In this document: piece after piece, positions 1 to 8,182 of the stretch
Layout of the letters: every line of letters starts with the position of its first letter
How positions within the stretch are numbered: position 1 is the stretch's first letter
NCBI RefSeq assembly: GCF_030372765.1
Contig: NZ_JAUCMW010000029.1
Span: 1 to 36,474, forward strand
Length of the DNA stretch: 36,474 nt
From: Labilibaculum sp. K2S
Lineage (GTDB): Bacteria > Bacteroidota > Bacteroidia > Bacteroidales > Marinifilaceae
Direction of reading: 5' to 3'
Notes under the pieces: generated by a model
Told to the model about the DNA's origin: nothing
Database searches by the model: none
Seen by the model: the letters and a program-made list of their open reading frames with translations, nothing else
Program-made: the position numbers and the translations under genes

Positions 1-28
1 GAAGTAGGAAGGCATAGGAAAATGACAA

Positions 29-91
29 ATGAACACAATTGTTAAACCATTGATTATAATTAGTATAATTTTACCGTTAGTCGGAAGCTAA
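29..91 (+). other. 20-codon hydrophobic mini-ORF, possibly a gene remnant
   Basis: An ATG at 29 opens a 20-residue reading frame (MNTIVKPLIIISIILPLVGS) closed by TAA at 89-91. It looks like a short signal-peptide or membrane segment. It could be the leftover start of a truncated secreted protein or chance in AT-rich DNA. It lies 19 bases before the VOC gene. No other coding signal is visible in the first 110 bases. Confidence 0.15.
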
Positions 92-110
92 AAAAATAAA
101 ACAATCGAAA

Positions 111-770
111 ATGAATTTAAACAATATTGAAATTCTAACTAAAGAATTAAAAGCCACAAAAGATTTTTATAAAAATGTGTTGAATCTTCCTGTTACAGAA
201 TGCGACTCTAAATCTATTAGTATAAAAATCGGATTATCAACACTTAAATTTGTAGAAAGCTTAAAAAAAGAAAAGCCCATTTATCATTTGGCTTTTAATA
301 TACCTGAAAATAAATTAAGCGAAGTGATTAAATGGTGTGAAAATCGAATTGAATTAATCAAAAAAGAAGATGCCGTTTTGATAACCAAATTTGAAACCTG
401 GAATGCGAAAGCCATATATTTTTATGACAACAATGACAATCTATTGGAATTCATTGCCAGGAAAGAACTTAATAACTCCGAAACAGAAACTTTTAGTAGT
501 AAGCAGATATTAAATATTAGTGAAATCGGAATTGTAATGGACAACCCATTAGAATTTGGAAATCAACTAATACAAAATTATGGACTAAACTTATTTGAAA
601 AGAACAAAAATAGTGAAATATTTACGGCAATCGGAGATGACAATGGACTTTTGATTATAGTCAAAACTAATCGAAACTGGTATCCAACAGAAACACCAGC
701 GAAAAGTAACTGGACAAAAATAGAATTATCCAATAAAAATCAAAGCAATACAATTGAAATTAAGGAATAA
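111..770 (+). CDS. VOC (glyoxalase/bleomycin-resistance fold) family protein
   Basis: The 219-residue protein has the two-module layout of the vicinal-oxygen-chelate superfamily: a first beta-alpha-beta-beta-beta unit at about residues 3-117 and a second, weaker one at about 134-195. His59 in KPIYHLAFNI and Glu113 in NLLEFIAR stand where family members carry metal ligands; the usual first-strand His is not obvious, so the metal site may be incomplete. There is no signal peptide, so it is probably cytoplasmic. The family covers glyoxalases, dioxygenases and drug-binding proteins, and the substrate cannot be read from the sequence. It stands alone, with an intron scar just downstream. The fold assignment is fairly secure, the function is not. 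Confidence 0.75.
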   Translation: MNLNNIEILTKELKATKDFYKNVLNLPVTECDSKSISIKIGLSTLKFVESLKKEKPIYHLAFNIPENKLSEVIKWCENRIELIKKEDAVLITKFETWNAKAIYFYDNNDNLLEFIARKELNNSETETFSSKQILNISEIGIVMDNPLEFGNQLIQNYGLNLFEKNKNSEIFTAIGDDNGLLIIVKTNRNWYPTETPAKSNWTKIELSNKNQSNTIEIKE

Positions 771-782
771 AGCCAGCAGGTA

Positions 783-896
783 GTCGAGTAAGCTAGGGGA
801 ATTTGACTTCGTCGATTTTCAATTCACCCCTAACTTCTCACAGAACCGTACGTGAATCTCTCAATTGGCTTCGCCGAACTTCGTTTCATACGGCTC
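783..896 (-). mobile_element. Group II intron 3'-end remnant (domains V and VI)
   Basis: Read on the minus strand, 896-843 begins GAGCCGTATGAAACG and ends CACGTACGGTTC, the two strands of the conserved domain V helix of bacterial group II introns. It is followed by a domain VI-like hairpin (GTTAGGGGTGAA paired with TTCCCCTAGC) and the usual 3' end CTTACTCGAC at 783. Domain V spans about 54 nt instead of about 34 because the apical loop is enlarged. No intron-encoded reverse transcriptase and no 5' GTGCG boundary are found upstream on that strand, so this is a truncated, non-mobile scar. An apparent plus-strand ORF at 865-1197 starts inside it and is taken to be an antisense artefact. Confidence 0.75.
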
Positions 897-1267
897 TTAT
901 TATGCAGTCAATTCAATATTTAGGTTAACTGATAGCCTAATGTCCAATGATAAAATAGATTGGAATAACAATTACAGATATGCCTTAACTATCTCCCCGC
1001 TAGTGCGCGATTTTATCGCGTTCCTTTATACTGGGAAAGAAGACAATTATTATCGTGCGGTAAGTAATAAAAAAAATAAGTTTTCCATTTTATGCATCCT
1101 TACAACCGCTGTATTTAAAATTGAATTGAGAAGTTTAATGAGTTTTTTAGACAGACTGCCGTTGTGCTTCATTTTCAGCGGAAGATCCATAGCTTAATCT
1201 TTACTGATGATTTATGAGAAGCTTTAAAAATAAAACAAATCCAGAACTACAATTTAACTTTAAAAGA
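897..1267. other. Non-coding stretch, probably decayed mobile DNA
   Basis: Between the intron scar and the lipoprotein start there is no convincing gene. It contains a perfect inverted repeat, CGCGAT at 1006-1011 and ATCGCG at 1015-1020, and otherwise low-complexity AT-rich sequence. The only long open frame (865-1197, plus) begins within the intron remnant and has no recognisable protein signature. Confidence 0.4.
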
Positions 1268-1777
1268 ATGACTTTAAATTTAAGATTAGTAATTGTTTTA
1301 CTAATATTATTCACATCATGTAGTAATAATACAAAAGAAGACATCAATCCAGAAGATGCGAATACTGAATTAAAAAAAGAAAGCTTAAAAGAACTTTACT
1401 CAGATTCAGATTTTAGTGTTTACATGTCATCATATGTGTCGCCCAAAAAAGATGGTATTACAGATGGTCTTATTATTTATATTAAAAATAATTCTGATGG
1501 AACATGTTTTGTATCTCGAAAAAAACATGTCGCTTTCAAAATTGGTGATGAAACAACAGAAAATCCAAGCTTGTTTTTAAAGGAAGCTTCATTGCAAATT
1601 TACACTAAGAATAGTAAACCGTTTTATTTGATTAATGAAATCCATAATTTGTTTTTTGAACCGCCCTATATTGCGGAAATATCTGAATATGAAAATCCAT
1701 TATTTGTAGATTTGAGATTAAAACTAATAAATAACACTATAATTGAAAAGACAGAAACATTTGAAATCGTAGAATAG
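1268..1777 (+). CDS. Putative small lipoprotein of unknown function
   Basis: The reading frame is open from 1214, but the ATG at 1268 is preferred because it places a lipoprotein signal at the very start: a hydrophobic run (LRLVIVLLILF) followed by the lipobox LFTSC, with Cys18 as the predicted lipidated residue. The mature protein is about 150 residues, acidic near its start, with alternating hydrophobic stretches that suggest beta structure (around VFVDLRLKLINN). I do not recognise a family. It would be anchored in the inner or outer membrane facing the periplasm. It lies in an accessory region beside an intron scar, which fits a lineage-specific gene. Confidence 0.6.
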   Translation: MTLNLRLVIVLLILFTSCSNNTKEDINPEDANTELKKESLKELYSDSDFSVYMSSYVSPKKDGITDGLIIYIKNNSDGTCFVSRKKHVAFKIGDETTENPSLFLKEASLQIYTKNSKPFYLINEIHNLFFEPPYIAEISEYENPLFVDLRLKLINNTIIEKTETFEIVE

Positions 1778-1890
1778 ATTTTTTTAGATAAAAACGAAAG
1801 CACAACAAAAGCAAAATTACCATGGCAATTGATACCAATGCACCGGGAAAAGCATAACACTATTATAAATCGCCAGTAAGCATAAACGAT

Positions 1891-2157
1891 ATGAAAAAAA
1901 AGAACTGGGTAATCAGAGTCGGAATATTTTTGATTATTTTATGTATTCCATTTTTTCTATTGATAGCTATAATTCCATTCCTCGAAATGGAAGCTAAAAC
2001 CAAAATTACACTTTCAACCATATCTCTGGTTATTGGCGAAGTGCTGTTTTGGCTTGGAGGAATAATGGTGGGAAAAGAGCTTTTCGGCAAATACAAAACC
2101 TATCTAAACCCTAAAAAATGGTTTAAAAAAGCAGATAAGAATCAGGAATCAGAATGA
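1891..2157 (+). CDS. Small two-helix membrane protein (transporter suffix domain-like)
   Basis: This 88-residue protein has two transmembrane helices at about residues 8-30 and 40-62, followed by a basic tail (KYKTYLNPKKWFKK). The pattern of an acidic/glycine-rich second helix (GEVLFWLGGIMVGKEL) followed by KY..YLNP..WFKK matches, from memory, a family of about 80-90 residue proteins labelled transporter suffix domain proteins, which also occurs at the end of some transporters. Its role is unknown. The ATG at 1891 has no strong ribosome binding site. It is separated from the lipoprotein by 113 bases and is probably transcribed alone. Confidence 0.6.
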   Translation: MKKKNWVIRVGIFLIILCIPFFLLIAIIPFLEMEAKTKITLSTISLVIGEVLFWLGGIMVGKELFGKYKTYLNPKKWFKKADKNQESE

Positions 2158-2196
2158 TAGTTTGATGACAGTCGTAAAAACTCTATTCCCTCCATT

Positions 2197-3207
2197 TCAG
2201 GTAGGAGATTCATAATTCAACACCACAAAATCGACAATTTTTGCTGCCAGGCTCGCCGTATGCATATCCCTGTCGAGCGATGGGTTTAATTCTGCGATAT
2301 CAAAAGCAATCACCTTTTTGGTTGCAAACAGGAAACTCAGCAGTTTAAACACAAAATAGGGCGTAAAACCCAATGGCGACGGCGCACTTACGCCAGGCGC
2401 ATAGGCCGACGAAAAGCCATCCATATCGATGGTAATGTACAGATAATCGTTATTGGCAATTATGGGTGCCAGTTTGTTTTTAAGGCTTTCCATCTCCAGT
2501 GCCGATGATTCACAATCGTAATTAATCGAATAGTTGATGTGCTCTCTTTTCGCAATCTCGAACAATTCTTTGGTATTGGATTGTTGTTGAATACCAACTG
2601 CATAATAATCTACATCTTCACCTTTTTCATGAAATTCCGAAATAATCTGATTGAAAGGAGTTCCGGAATTTCCTCTCCCCTCTACCGGGCGAAGATCAAA
2701 ATGGGCATCAAAATTAATAATGCCCACTTTTTGTTTCGAAGTCTCCTTAATGGCATCTCGTATTCCCATAAAATGTGCGTAAGACATATCGTGTCCGCCG
2801 CCAATGCCAATCGGAAATATTTTCTGTTTAATTAAGTCGGAGATTGCATGGGAAAATAGTGCCTGACAAGCTTCCATATCGTCATCGCTGCAAACAATAT
2901 TGCCGGAATCAATCACGCGTTTGGACTCAAAGTGGATCGGAAGTTTTGCCAATCGGTCGCGAATGGCCTTAGGTCCTTCGTGTGCTCCCATTCTACCCCT
3001 GTTTCGGCGTACTCCCTCATCACAAACATAACCCAAAATGGCAATATCGATCTTCGTATCATCCGTTTGAGTTTGCAGATCGTTCCAGTCCACAAACTCA
3101 ATTTGCTGGTGCCAATACTGCTTCCCCATGTCTGGATTTGATTTTCGTCCTTCCCAATAGCCTTTTTCTGCAGGCCTGTATTCAGCATTAATATCTATTT
3201 TATCCAC
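2197..3207 (-). CDS. hutG: Formimidoylglutamase (arginase/ureohydrolase family)
   Basis: This 336-residue enzyme of the ureohydrolase family would hydrolyse N-formimidoyl-L-glutamate to glutamate and formamide, the last step of one branch of histidine breakdown. The binuclear manganese ligands are all visible: GGGHD at 136-140, DAHFD at 167-171 and DMDGF at 261-265. Glu306 sits in the conserved DIAELNP segment, and SGTPF at 181-185 is the substrate-side loop typical of HutG. The start appears to be GTG at 3207: no in-frame ATG lies upstream before a stop, and the next Met (residue 27) would remove the conserved N-terminal YRP...YWEGR segment. It is the last gene of the hut operon, 221 bases after hutU, with an interspersed repeat in the gap. 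Confidence 0.93.
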   Translation of the reverse strand: MDKIDINAEYRPAEKGYWEGRKSNPDMGKQYWHQQIEFVDWNDLQTQTDDTKIDIAILGYVCDEGVRRNRGRMGAHEGPKAIRDRLAKLPIHFESKRVIDSGNIVCSDDDMEACQALFSHAISDLIKQKIFPIGIGGGHDMSYAHFMGIRDAIKETSKQKVGIINFDAHFDLRPVEGRGNSGTPFNQIISEFHEKGEDVDYYAVGIQQQSNTKELFEIAKREHINYSINYDCESSALEMESLKNKLAPIIANNDYLYITIDMDGFSSAYAPGVSAPSPLGFTPYFVFKLLSFLFATKKVIAFDIAELNPSLDRDMHTASLAAKIVDFVVLNYESPT

Positions 3208-3260
3208 AAATTCTAATTGTTTACTATGAAATAAGACTGTCCTAAAAATTCAATTCTGCA

Positions 3261-3323
3261 GTCATTCTTGTCGAAGAATCTGCCGTATTAAGAAACAGAT
3301 GTTTCGACTTCGCTCAACATGAC
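3261..3323. repeat. Interspersed imperfect-palindrome repeat in the hutU-hutG gap
   Basis: The segment is an imperfect inverted repeat. GTCATTCTTGTCGAAGAATC at 3261 mirrors, on the other strand, GTCATGTTGAGCGAAGTCGA ending at 3323. Sequences of the form GTCATnnTGAGCGAAGTCGAAA recur between genes in many Bacteroidota genomes, so this is probably one copy of such a family. It could form a stem-loop in the hutU-hutG transcript and lower hutG expression. Only one copy is seen in this window. Confidence 0.55.
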
Positions 3324-3428
3324 AATACAGGATTGCCTTTCCTTTCTCTACAATTACAAACTCTTATATGTAAAATTGGCTCAGGAAATACCTGAACCAA
3401 TTCTTTATCTGTATAAAAAGCTCTTATC

Positions 3429-5426
3429 TTAAAAAAGCCCTTTCAACAACTCATCTTCTACAATATTAGGGATCGTAACCCTTAGGTTTGGATTGCGTTT
3501 CATCTCTCGTTTAATTGCAAACATGGCTTCCTCATTTCTTGCCCAGCTACGTCTTGCAATACCGTTGTTTACATCGTAAAACAACATGTTTTTTAAGCGG
3601 GCATCAGCTTCACGTGTTCCATCGAGCAACATCCCGAATCCACCATTGATAACTTCTCCCCAGCCTACGCCTCCTCCGTTGTGAATCGAAACCCAGGTAG
3701 CTCCTCTAAAGCTGTCACCAATCACATTCTGAATGGCCATATCAGCAGTAAACTTACTGCCGTCATAAATATTGGAAGTCTCACGGTAAGGAGAATCTGT
3801 CCCACTCACATCATGATGATCACGCCCCAAAACTACCGGTCCTATTTTTCCGGCTGCAATTGCATTATTGAAAGCCTCGGCAATCTTCAATCGTCCTTCA
3901 GCATCGGCATATAAAATACGGGCCTGCGAACCAACTACCATTTTGTTCTTCTTGGCATCTTTAATCCAGGTAATGTTATCCTGCATCTGCAATTGAATCT
4001 CTTCCGGAGAACTTTCCATGATTTCCTGCAAAACATTCATTGCGATTTCATCGGTCTGATCCAAATCTTCAGCTCGTCCCGAAGCACAAACCCAACGGAA
4101 AGGTCCAAATCCATAATCGAAACACATTGGTCCTAAAATATCCTGAACGTATGATTTGTATTTAAAATCAATCCCATTTTCTGCCATGATATCTGCACCG
4201 GCACGGGAAGCTTCCAGCAAAAAGGCATTCCCGTAATCGAAGAAATACGTTCCCTTTGCCGTGTGATTGTTAATAGAAGCAGCATGGCGGCGTAAAGTTG
4301 CCTGTACCTTTTCTTTAAACAGCTCAGGCTCTTCACGAATCAATCTGTTGGCTTCCTCATAGGAAGTATCAACAGGATAATATCCGCCGGTCCAAGGAAT
4401 ATGCAATGATGTTTGATCGGAACCAATATGAATGAAGATATTTTCCGCATCGAAACGCTCCCAAACATCAACTACATTACCAATAAAGGCAATGGAAACC
4501 ACCTCATTGGTCTCCTGTGCTTTTCGTACACGGGCAACCAATTCGTCCATTGAATCAATCAAAACATCAACCCAGCCTTGCTCGTGACGCTTTGCTGCAG
4601 CTTTGGGATTCACTTCAGCTGCAACAGTAATACAACCGGCAATGTTTCCCGCTTTAGGCTGTGCACCGCTCATTCCCCCTAAACCGGCAGTTAAAAAAAT
4701 CTTTCCTGCAGGAGTCTCTCCCTTTTTCAGGATTTTACGAAAAGCGTTCATCACAGTAATGGTTGTACCATGCACAATTCCCTGCGGACCAATGTACATA
4801 AACGATCCTGCTGTCATTTGTCCGTACTGCGATACACCCAGCGCATTAAATTTTTCCCAATCATCAGGTTTAGAATAGTTAGGAACAACCATACCATTGG
4901 TAACCACCACTCTTGGAGCTCCTTTCGAAGAAGGAAACAATCCCATCGGGTGACCTGAATACAGATTCAAAGTCTGCTCGTCGGTCATGCTTGCCAAATA
5001 CTGCATGGTTAACAGGTATTGCGCCCAATTTTGAAAAACAGCACCATTACCCCCATAAGTAATCAACTCCTCAGGATGTTGAGCTACTGCCGGATTCAAA
5101 TTGTTTTGCATCATCAGCATAATGCCTGCAGCCTGTATCGATTTAGCAGGATATTCCTGAATCGGTCTTGCATACATTTTGTAATCAGGCTTGAACCGAT
5201 ACATGTATATACGACCAAAATCAAGTAATTCCTGAGCAAATTCAACAGCCAACTCTTTGTGCCATTCTTTAGGGAAATAGCGCAGAGCATTACGAATAGC
5301 CAACTGCTTTTCCTCAGCAGATAAAATATCTTTCCTTTTGGGAGCCCTGTTGGCATCCTTTGGATATGCTTTTTTTGCAGGCAATTCAGTTGGAATCCCT
5401 TGCAATATTTGTTCTTGAAATGTCAT
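3429..5426 (-). CDS. hutU: Urocanate hydratase (urocanase), long form
   Basis: Urocanase adds water to urocanate to give 4-imidazolone-5-propionate, using tightly bound NAD+ as an electrophile. Family signatures are present: YGGNGAVFQNW at about 124-134, the glycine-rich LTAGLGGMSGAQ at 246-257, GGYYPVDTSYEEA at about 347-359 and FGPFRWVCASG at 440-450, where Cys447 corresponds to the conserved active-site cysteine. GGGVGWGEVINGGFG lies near the C-terminus. At 665 residues it is about 110 longer than the Pseudomonas/Bacillus enzymes (about 550) and resembles the longer form found in Bacteroidota and animals. It starts 13 bases after hutH ends and is surely co-transcribed with it. Confidence 0.96.
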   Translation of the reverse strand: MTFQEQILQGIPTELPAKKAYPKDANRAPKRKDILSAEEKQLAIRNALRYFPKEWHKELAVEFAQELLDFGRIYMYRFKPDYKMYARPIQEYPAKSIQAAGIMLMMQNNLNPAVAQHPEELITYGGNGAVFQNWAQYLLTMQYLASMTDEQTLNLYSGHPMGLFPSSKGAPRVVVTNGMVVPNYSKPDDWEKFNALGVSQYGQMTAGSFMYIGPQGIVHGTTITVMNAFRKILKKGETPAGKIFLTAGLGGMSGAQPKAGNIAGCITVAAEVNPKAAAKRHEQGWVDVLIDSMDELVARVRKAQETNEVVSIAFIGNVVDVWERFDAENIFIHIGSDQTSLHIPWTGGYYPVDTSYEEANRLIREEPELFKEKVQATLRRHAASINNHTAKGTYFFDYGNAFLLEASRAGADIMAENGIDFKYKSYVQDILGPMCFDYGFGPFRWVCASGRAEDLDQTDEIAMNVLQEIMESSPEEIQLQMQDNITWIKDAKKNKMVVGSQARILYADAEGRLKIAEAFNNAIAAGKIGPVVLGRDHHDVSGTDSPYRETSNIYDGSKFTADMAIQNVIGDSFRGATWVSIHNGGGVGWGEVINGGFGMLLDGTREADARLKNMLFYDVNNGIARRSWARNEEAMFAIKREMKRNPNLRVTIPNIVEDELLKGLF

Positions 5427-5439
5427 TATTTCGTTTTTA

Positions 5440-6930
5440 CTATTTCACAACAAAAGCTCTGTTTTTTACAAAATCAATCATTGCGTAGATATCATCTTTC
5501 AACACGCGGTCATCTTCCAGTTTATCCACTTTACTTCTGATAATTTTGAAGTTTTCTGTCATGATATCTGAAAAGTGATTTGGACTTCTGAATTCCAATG
5601 CCTGAGCAGCATACATCAATTCAATGGCTAATATTTTCTCGATATTACCTAAAATCTGATTGAATTTTCGTCCGGAAATACTTCCCATCGAAACGTGATC
5701 TTCCTGTCCTAAAGAAGTTGGAACACTGTCTGCTGACGGAGGAAAACAAAGTGATTTGTTTTCGGTTACCAAAGCTGCAGTTGTATATTGAGGAATCATA
5801 AATCCAGAGTTTAGTCCTCCGTTGGCAGTCAACAAACGAGGCAATCCAAATTTTCCTTCCAACAGCAAGTAACATCTTCTATCCGAAATATTTCCAAGCT
5901 CTGAGGCCGCAATCGAACAGTAATCCAAAGCCATTGCCAAAGGCTGTCCGTGGAAGTTACCTCCCGAAATAGCTTCGGTCTCGCTTAATACAATTGGATT
6001 ATCAGTCACCGAATTCATTTCGATTTCAGCCAACTCATTCAAATGATACCAGGCGTTTCTTGATGCACCATGTACCTGAGGAATACAACGTAATGAATAT
6101 GGATCCTGAACACGTTCACAATCAATATGACCTGCTAAATTCTCAGAATTTTCCAAAAGCATCTGCATACGTTCAGCCACCTTAATATTCCCTTTAAACG
6201 GACGAATAGCATGCAATTCCTTTCTATAAGGAGCTGCACTTCCCTGAAAACCTTCCAGACTCATTGCACCTGCAACATCAGCCAAATCAAGAAGATATTC
6301 CATTTTAGATAAACCACGAATGGTATGGGCTAAAATAAACTGAGTACCATTAATCAAACCCAAGCCTTCTTTTGCTTCCAATCGAATGGCCTCTAAACCA
6401 TGTTTTGCCAATACTTCTTTGGCAGGAACAATATCTTTCCCCATCCAAAATTCACCTTCTCCTAAAAGGGGTAAGAACAGATGAGACAATGGAGCTAAAT
6501 CTCCGGATGCACCAACAGATCCTTGTTCAGGAACAACTGGAACTAAATCATTTTCAATAAAAAATAAAATACGTTCAATCAATTCTAACCGAACACCTGA
6601 AAACCCTTGTGCCAATGCTTGTACCTTACAAATCATCATGATTTTAGACAACTCTTTACCAATAGGATTTCCAACACCAACAGCATGGGTAATCAGTAAG
6701 TTCTCCTGAAGTTTACTGGTTTCTTCCGGCGAAATCTGAGTATCACACAAAGGTCCGAAACCTGTATTGATTCCATAATAAGCTTTATTGGATTTAGCCA
6801 TTGTTTCAACCTTGGCTCTGCAAGCATTCACTTTACTGATAGCTTCTGCAGTTAATCCCGCTTTAAGCTCTCCCCGAGCAATTTGTATCGTCTTATCAAC
6901 AGTTAGTCGATCAATCCCGTATTTAAACAT
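5440..6930 (-). CDS. hutH: Histidine ammonia-lyase
   Basis: This 496-residue enzyme removes ammonia from L-histidine to give trans-urocanate, the first step of histidine use. The Ala-Ser-Gly triad that cyclises into the MIO electrophile is at 141-143 within GSVGASGDLAPLSH. The catalytic tyrosine loop YYGINTGFG is at 51-59, and SVTDNPI and the following glycine-rich GNFHG segments are intact. Length is normal for the family (about 500). It is the first gene of a minus-strand operon followed by hutU and hutG. A well-formed Bacteroidota promoter lies just upstream, in a divergent intergenic region shared with a LysR regulator. Confidence 0.97.
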   Translation of the reverse strand: MFKYGIDRLTVDKTIQIARGELKAGLTAEAISKVNACRAKVETMAKSNKAYYGINTGFGPLCDTQISPEETSKLQENLLITHAVGVGNPIGKELSKIMMICKVQALAQGFSGVRLELIERILFFIENDLVPVVPEQGSVGASGDLAPLSHLFLPLLGEGEFWMGKDIVPAKEVLAKHGLEAIRLEAKEGLGLINGTQFILAHTIRGLSKMEYLLDLADVAGAMSLEGFQGSAAPYRKELHAIRPFKGNIKVAERMQMLLENSENLAGHIDCERVQDPYSLRCIPQVHGASRNAWYHLNELAEIEMNSVTDNPIVLSETEAISGGNFHGQPLAMALDYCSIAASELGNISDRRCYLLLEGKFGLPRLLTANGGLNSGFMIPQYTTAALVTENKSLCFPPSADSVPTSLGQEDHVSMGSISGRKFNQILGNIEKILAIELMYAAQALEFRSPNHFSDIMTENFKIIRSKVDKLEDDRVLKDDIYAMIDFVKNRAFVVK

Positions 6931-6956
6931 AGTTCAAGTAGATTAATTTTTTATTA

Positions 6957-6987
6957 CAAAGTTATTCGTAATTTTGATACCTAACAA
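6957..6987 (-). promoter_or_regulatory. Predicted hutH promoter
   Basis: On the minus strand, TTG (6987-6985) and TAACTTTG (6964-6957) are separated by 20 bases, matching the Bacteroidota -33 TTG / -7 TAnnTTTG arrangement. Transcription would start roughly 15-25 bases before the hutH ATG. The site overlaps the opposing element of the lysR gene, so one regulator could control both. Confidence 0.55.
6969..6976 (+). promoter_or_regulatory. Predicted -7 element of the LysR gene
   Basis: TAATTTTG fits the Bacteroidota -7 consensus TAnnTTTG and lies 38 bases before the LysR start codon. No clear TTG is seen about 20 bases upstream, so it may be weak. It interleaves with the divergent hutH promoter. 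Confidence 0.35.
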
Positions 6988-7014
6988 GACTATTATTGTC
7001 ATCATTTAATAACT

Positions 7015-7914
7015 ATGGGTAATCAAATAGAGTTCAGACATTACAAATATTTCCTTGCTTTAGCAGAAGATCTGCATTTTAGAAAAGCTGCAGAAAGCTT
7101 ATTCATCTCACAACCAGGATTAAGCAGGCAGATTAAACAAATGGAAGAAATCCTTGGAATTAGCTTGTTCGAACGCCACAACCGAAAAGTAAAACTTACT
7201 ATAGCTGGCCATTACCTGCAAAAAGAGTTGACCAATAATTTTAAACGCTTGGATGAAATTATAAACCATGCTAAATTGTTGCATGACGGCTTGAATGGCA
7301 ATTTAAATCTCGGCTATGTTGGTTCTGCCATGCAGGATGTAATCCCGGAACTATTATTAAAATTTAAGCAAACCCATCCAAATGTTCTTTTCAGTCTAAA
7401 AGAAATGGACAACAACAAACAAATTCAAGCACTGCTTAATCATGAAATTGATGTTGGTTTTGTGAGAATGGAACGTGTTCCGAGAGGATTAAGCATTCAA
7501 TCCGTTTTTGAAGATACTTTCTCCCTGGTTCTCCCTAAAGATCATCCAATTAACGAATCAAACTTCACAAATCTGTCTCAGTTTAAAAATGATTCGTTCA
7601 TCTTTTTTGATGCTTCGTACAGTGAATCGTATTTCGAAAAAGTAATGCAAATTTTCGATGAAAGTGGTTTTGCACCATTAATTTCGCACAACACGGTTAA
7701 TGCCAGTTCGATATACCGGCTGGTAGAAAATAAATTTGGTGTTTCAATTGTACCAACTTCTCTGAAATTAGGCTACGACATGGGAATTAAATTTATCGAA
7801 TTGAATAAAATACCTCAGAGAACAACCTTGCGGGCTGTCTGGAACAATAAAAATACCAATCCAATATTAAATTACTTTCGTACTATGATTGATGACAAAA
7901 TGGTGAACAGGTAA
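7015..7914 (+). CDS. LysR-family transcriptional regulator, candidate hut regulator
   Basis: This 299-residue protein has the standard LysR layout. Residues about 4-63 form a winged helix-turn-helix (FRHYKYFLALAEDLHFRKAAE, then QPGLSRQIKQMEEILGISLFER), followed by a linker helix and a periplasmic-binding-protein-like effector domain from about 90 to 295. It is transcribed divergently from hutH with 84 bases between the start codons, a classic arrangement in which the regulator controls both genes. By position it probably senses histidine, urocanate or a related compound. This is inference: hut operons elsewhere are usually governed by HutC (GntR family), HutP or catabolite regulators, so a LysR type would be a different solution. 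Confidence 0.9.
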   Translation: MGNQIEFRHYKYFLALAEDLHFRKAAESLFISQPGLSRQIKQMEEILGISLFERHNRKVKLTIAGHYLQKELTNNFKRLDEIINHAKLLHDGLNGNLNLGYVGSAMQDVIPELLLKFKQTHPNVLFSLKEMDNNKQIQALLNHEIDVGFVRMERVPRGLSIQSVFEDTFSLVLPKDHPINESNFTNLSQFKNDSFIFFDASYSESYFEKVMQIFDESGFAPLISHNTVNASSIYRLVENKFGVSIVPTSLKLGYDMGIKFIELNKIPQRTTLRAVWNNKNTNPILNYFRTMIDDKMVNR

Positions 7915-8054
7915 ATTCATCCAGACTAAGAACATTTACTCTTTGTTTAAAATATCGCATACAAAATTTGTCCTTTCAAAATTCTACTTACGTGAATAAC
8001 TAAGTAAATTTGTCTTCTCTTAAAATTTCACATACCCAGAAATTAATAAAAAAA

Positions 8055-8069
8055 GCGAAGCTACTTCGC
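8055..8069 (-). terminator. Short hairpin followed by T-tract, read on the minus strand
   Basis: GCGAAG at 8055-8060 pairs with CTTCGC at 8064-8069 around a 3-base loop. On the minus strand it is followed by a run of seven T, the form of an intrinsic terminator. No minus-strand gene lies immediately before it (the nearest ends at 8706), so it may block antisense transcription towards the LysR gene, or be chance. Confidence 0.35.
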
Positions 8070-8089
8070 AATCAGAACATTAAAATATG

Positions 8090-8097
8090 TACTTTTG
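8090..8097 (+). promoter_or_regulatory. Predicted -7 element of the J-domain gene
   Basis: TACTTTTG matches TAnnTTTG and lies 85 bases before the start of the J-domain/KTSC gene. No exact TTG is present at -33. The remaining part of the 268-base gap after the LysR gene shows only AT-rich sequence and the short hairpin at 8055-8069. Confidence 0.4.
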
Positions 8098-8182
8098 CGA
8101 CTGTTTTACGAAAAAGCAAGAAAAAGTGTCCTTAAAAAAAACACTTTAAATATATCAATTAAGAATTTTAGAAAGAGCCTGT

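Noticed and set aside
865..1197. 110-residue plus-strand ORF
   Set aside because: It begins inside the antisense of the group II intron domain V (MASPNFVSYGSYYAV is the antisense of the intron sequence) and shows no domain or coding pattern beyond it.
1863..2096. 77-residue minus-strand ORF antisense to the small membrane protein
   Set aside because: A shadow of the plus-strand gene, which has two clean transmembrane helices and a recognisable tail.
771..2160. Integron-like cassette array
   Set aside because: Several small unrelated genes and short GCCAG-containing motifs near gene ends suggested cassettes, but no repeated attC-like structure with paired arms could be aligned.
2913..3191. 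Overlapping ORFs within hutG (both strands)
   Set aside because: They are alternative frames of a gene whose metal-binding motifs are all intact.
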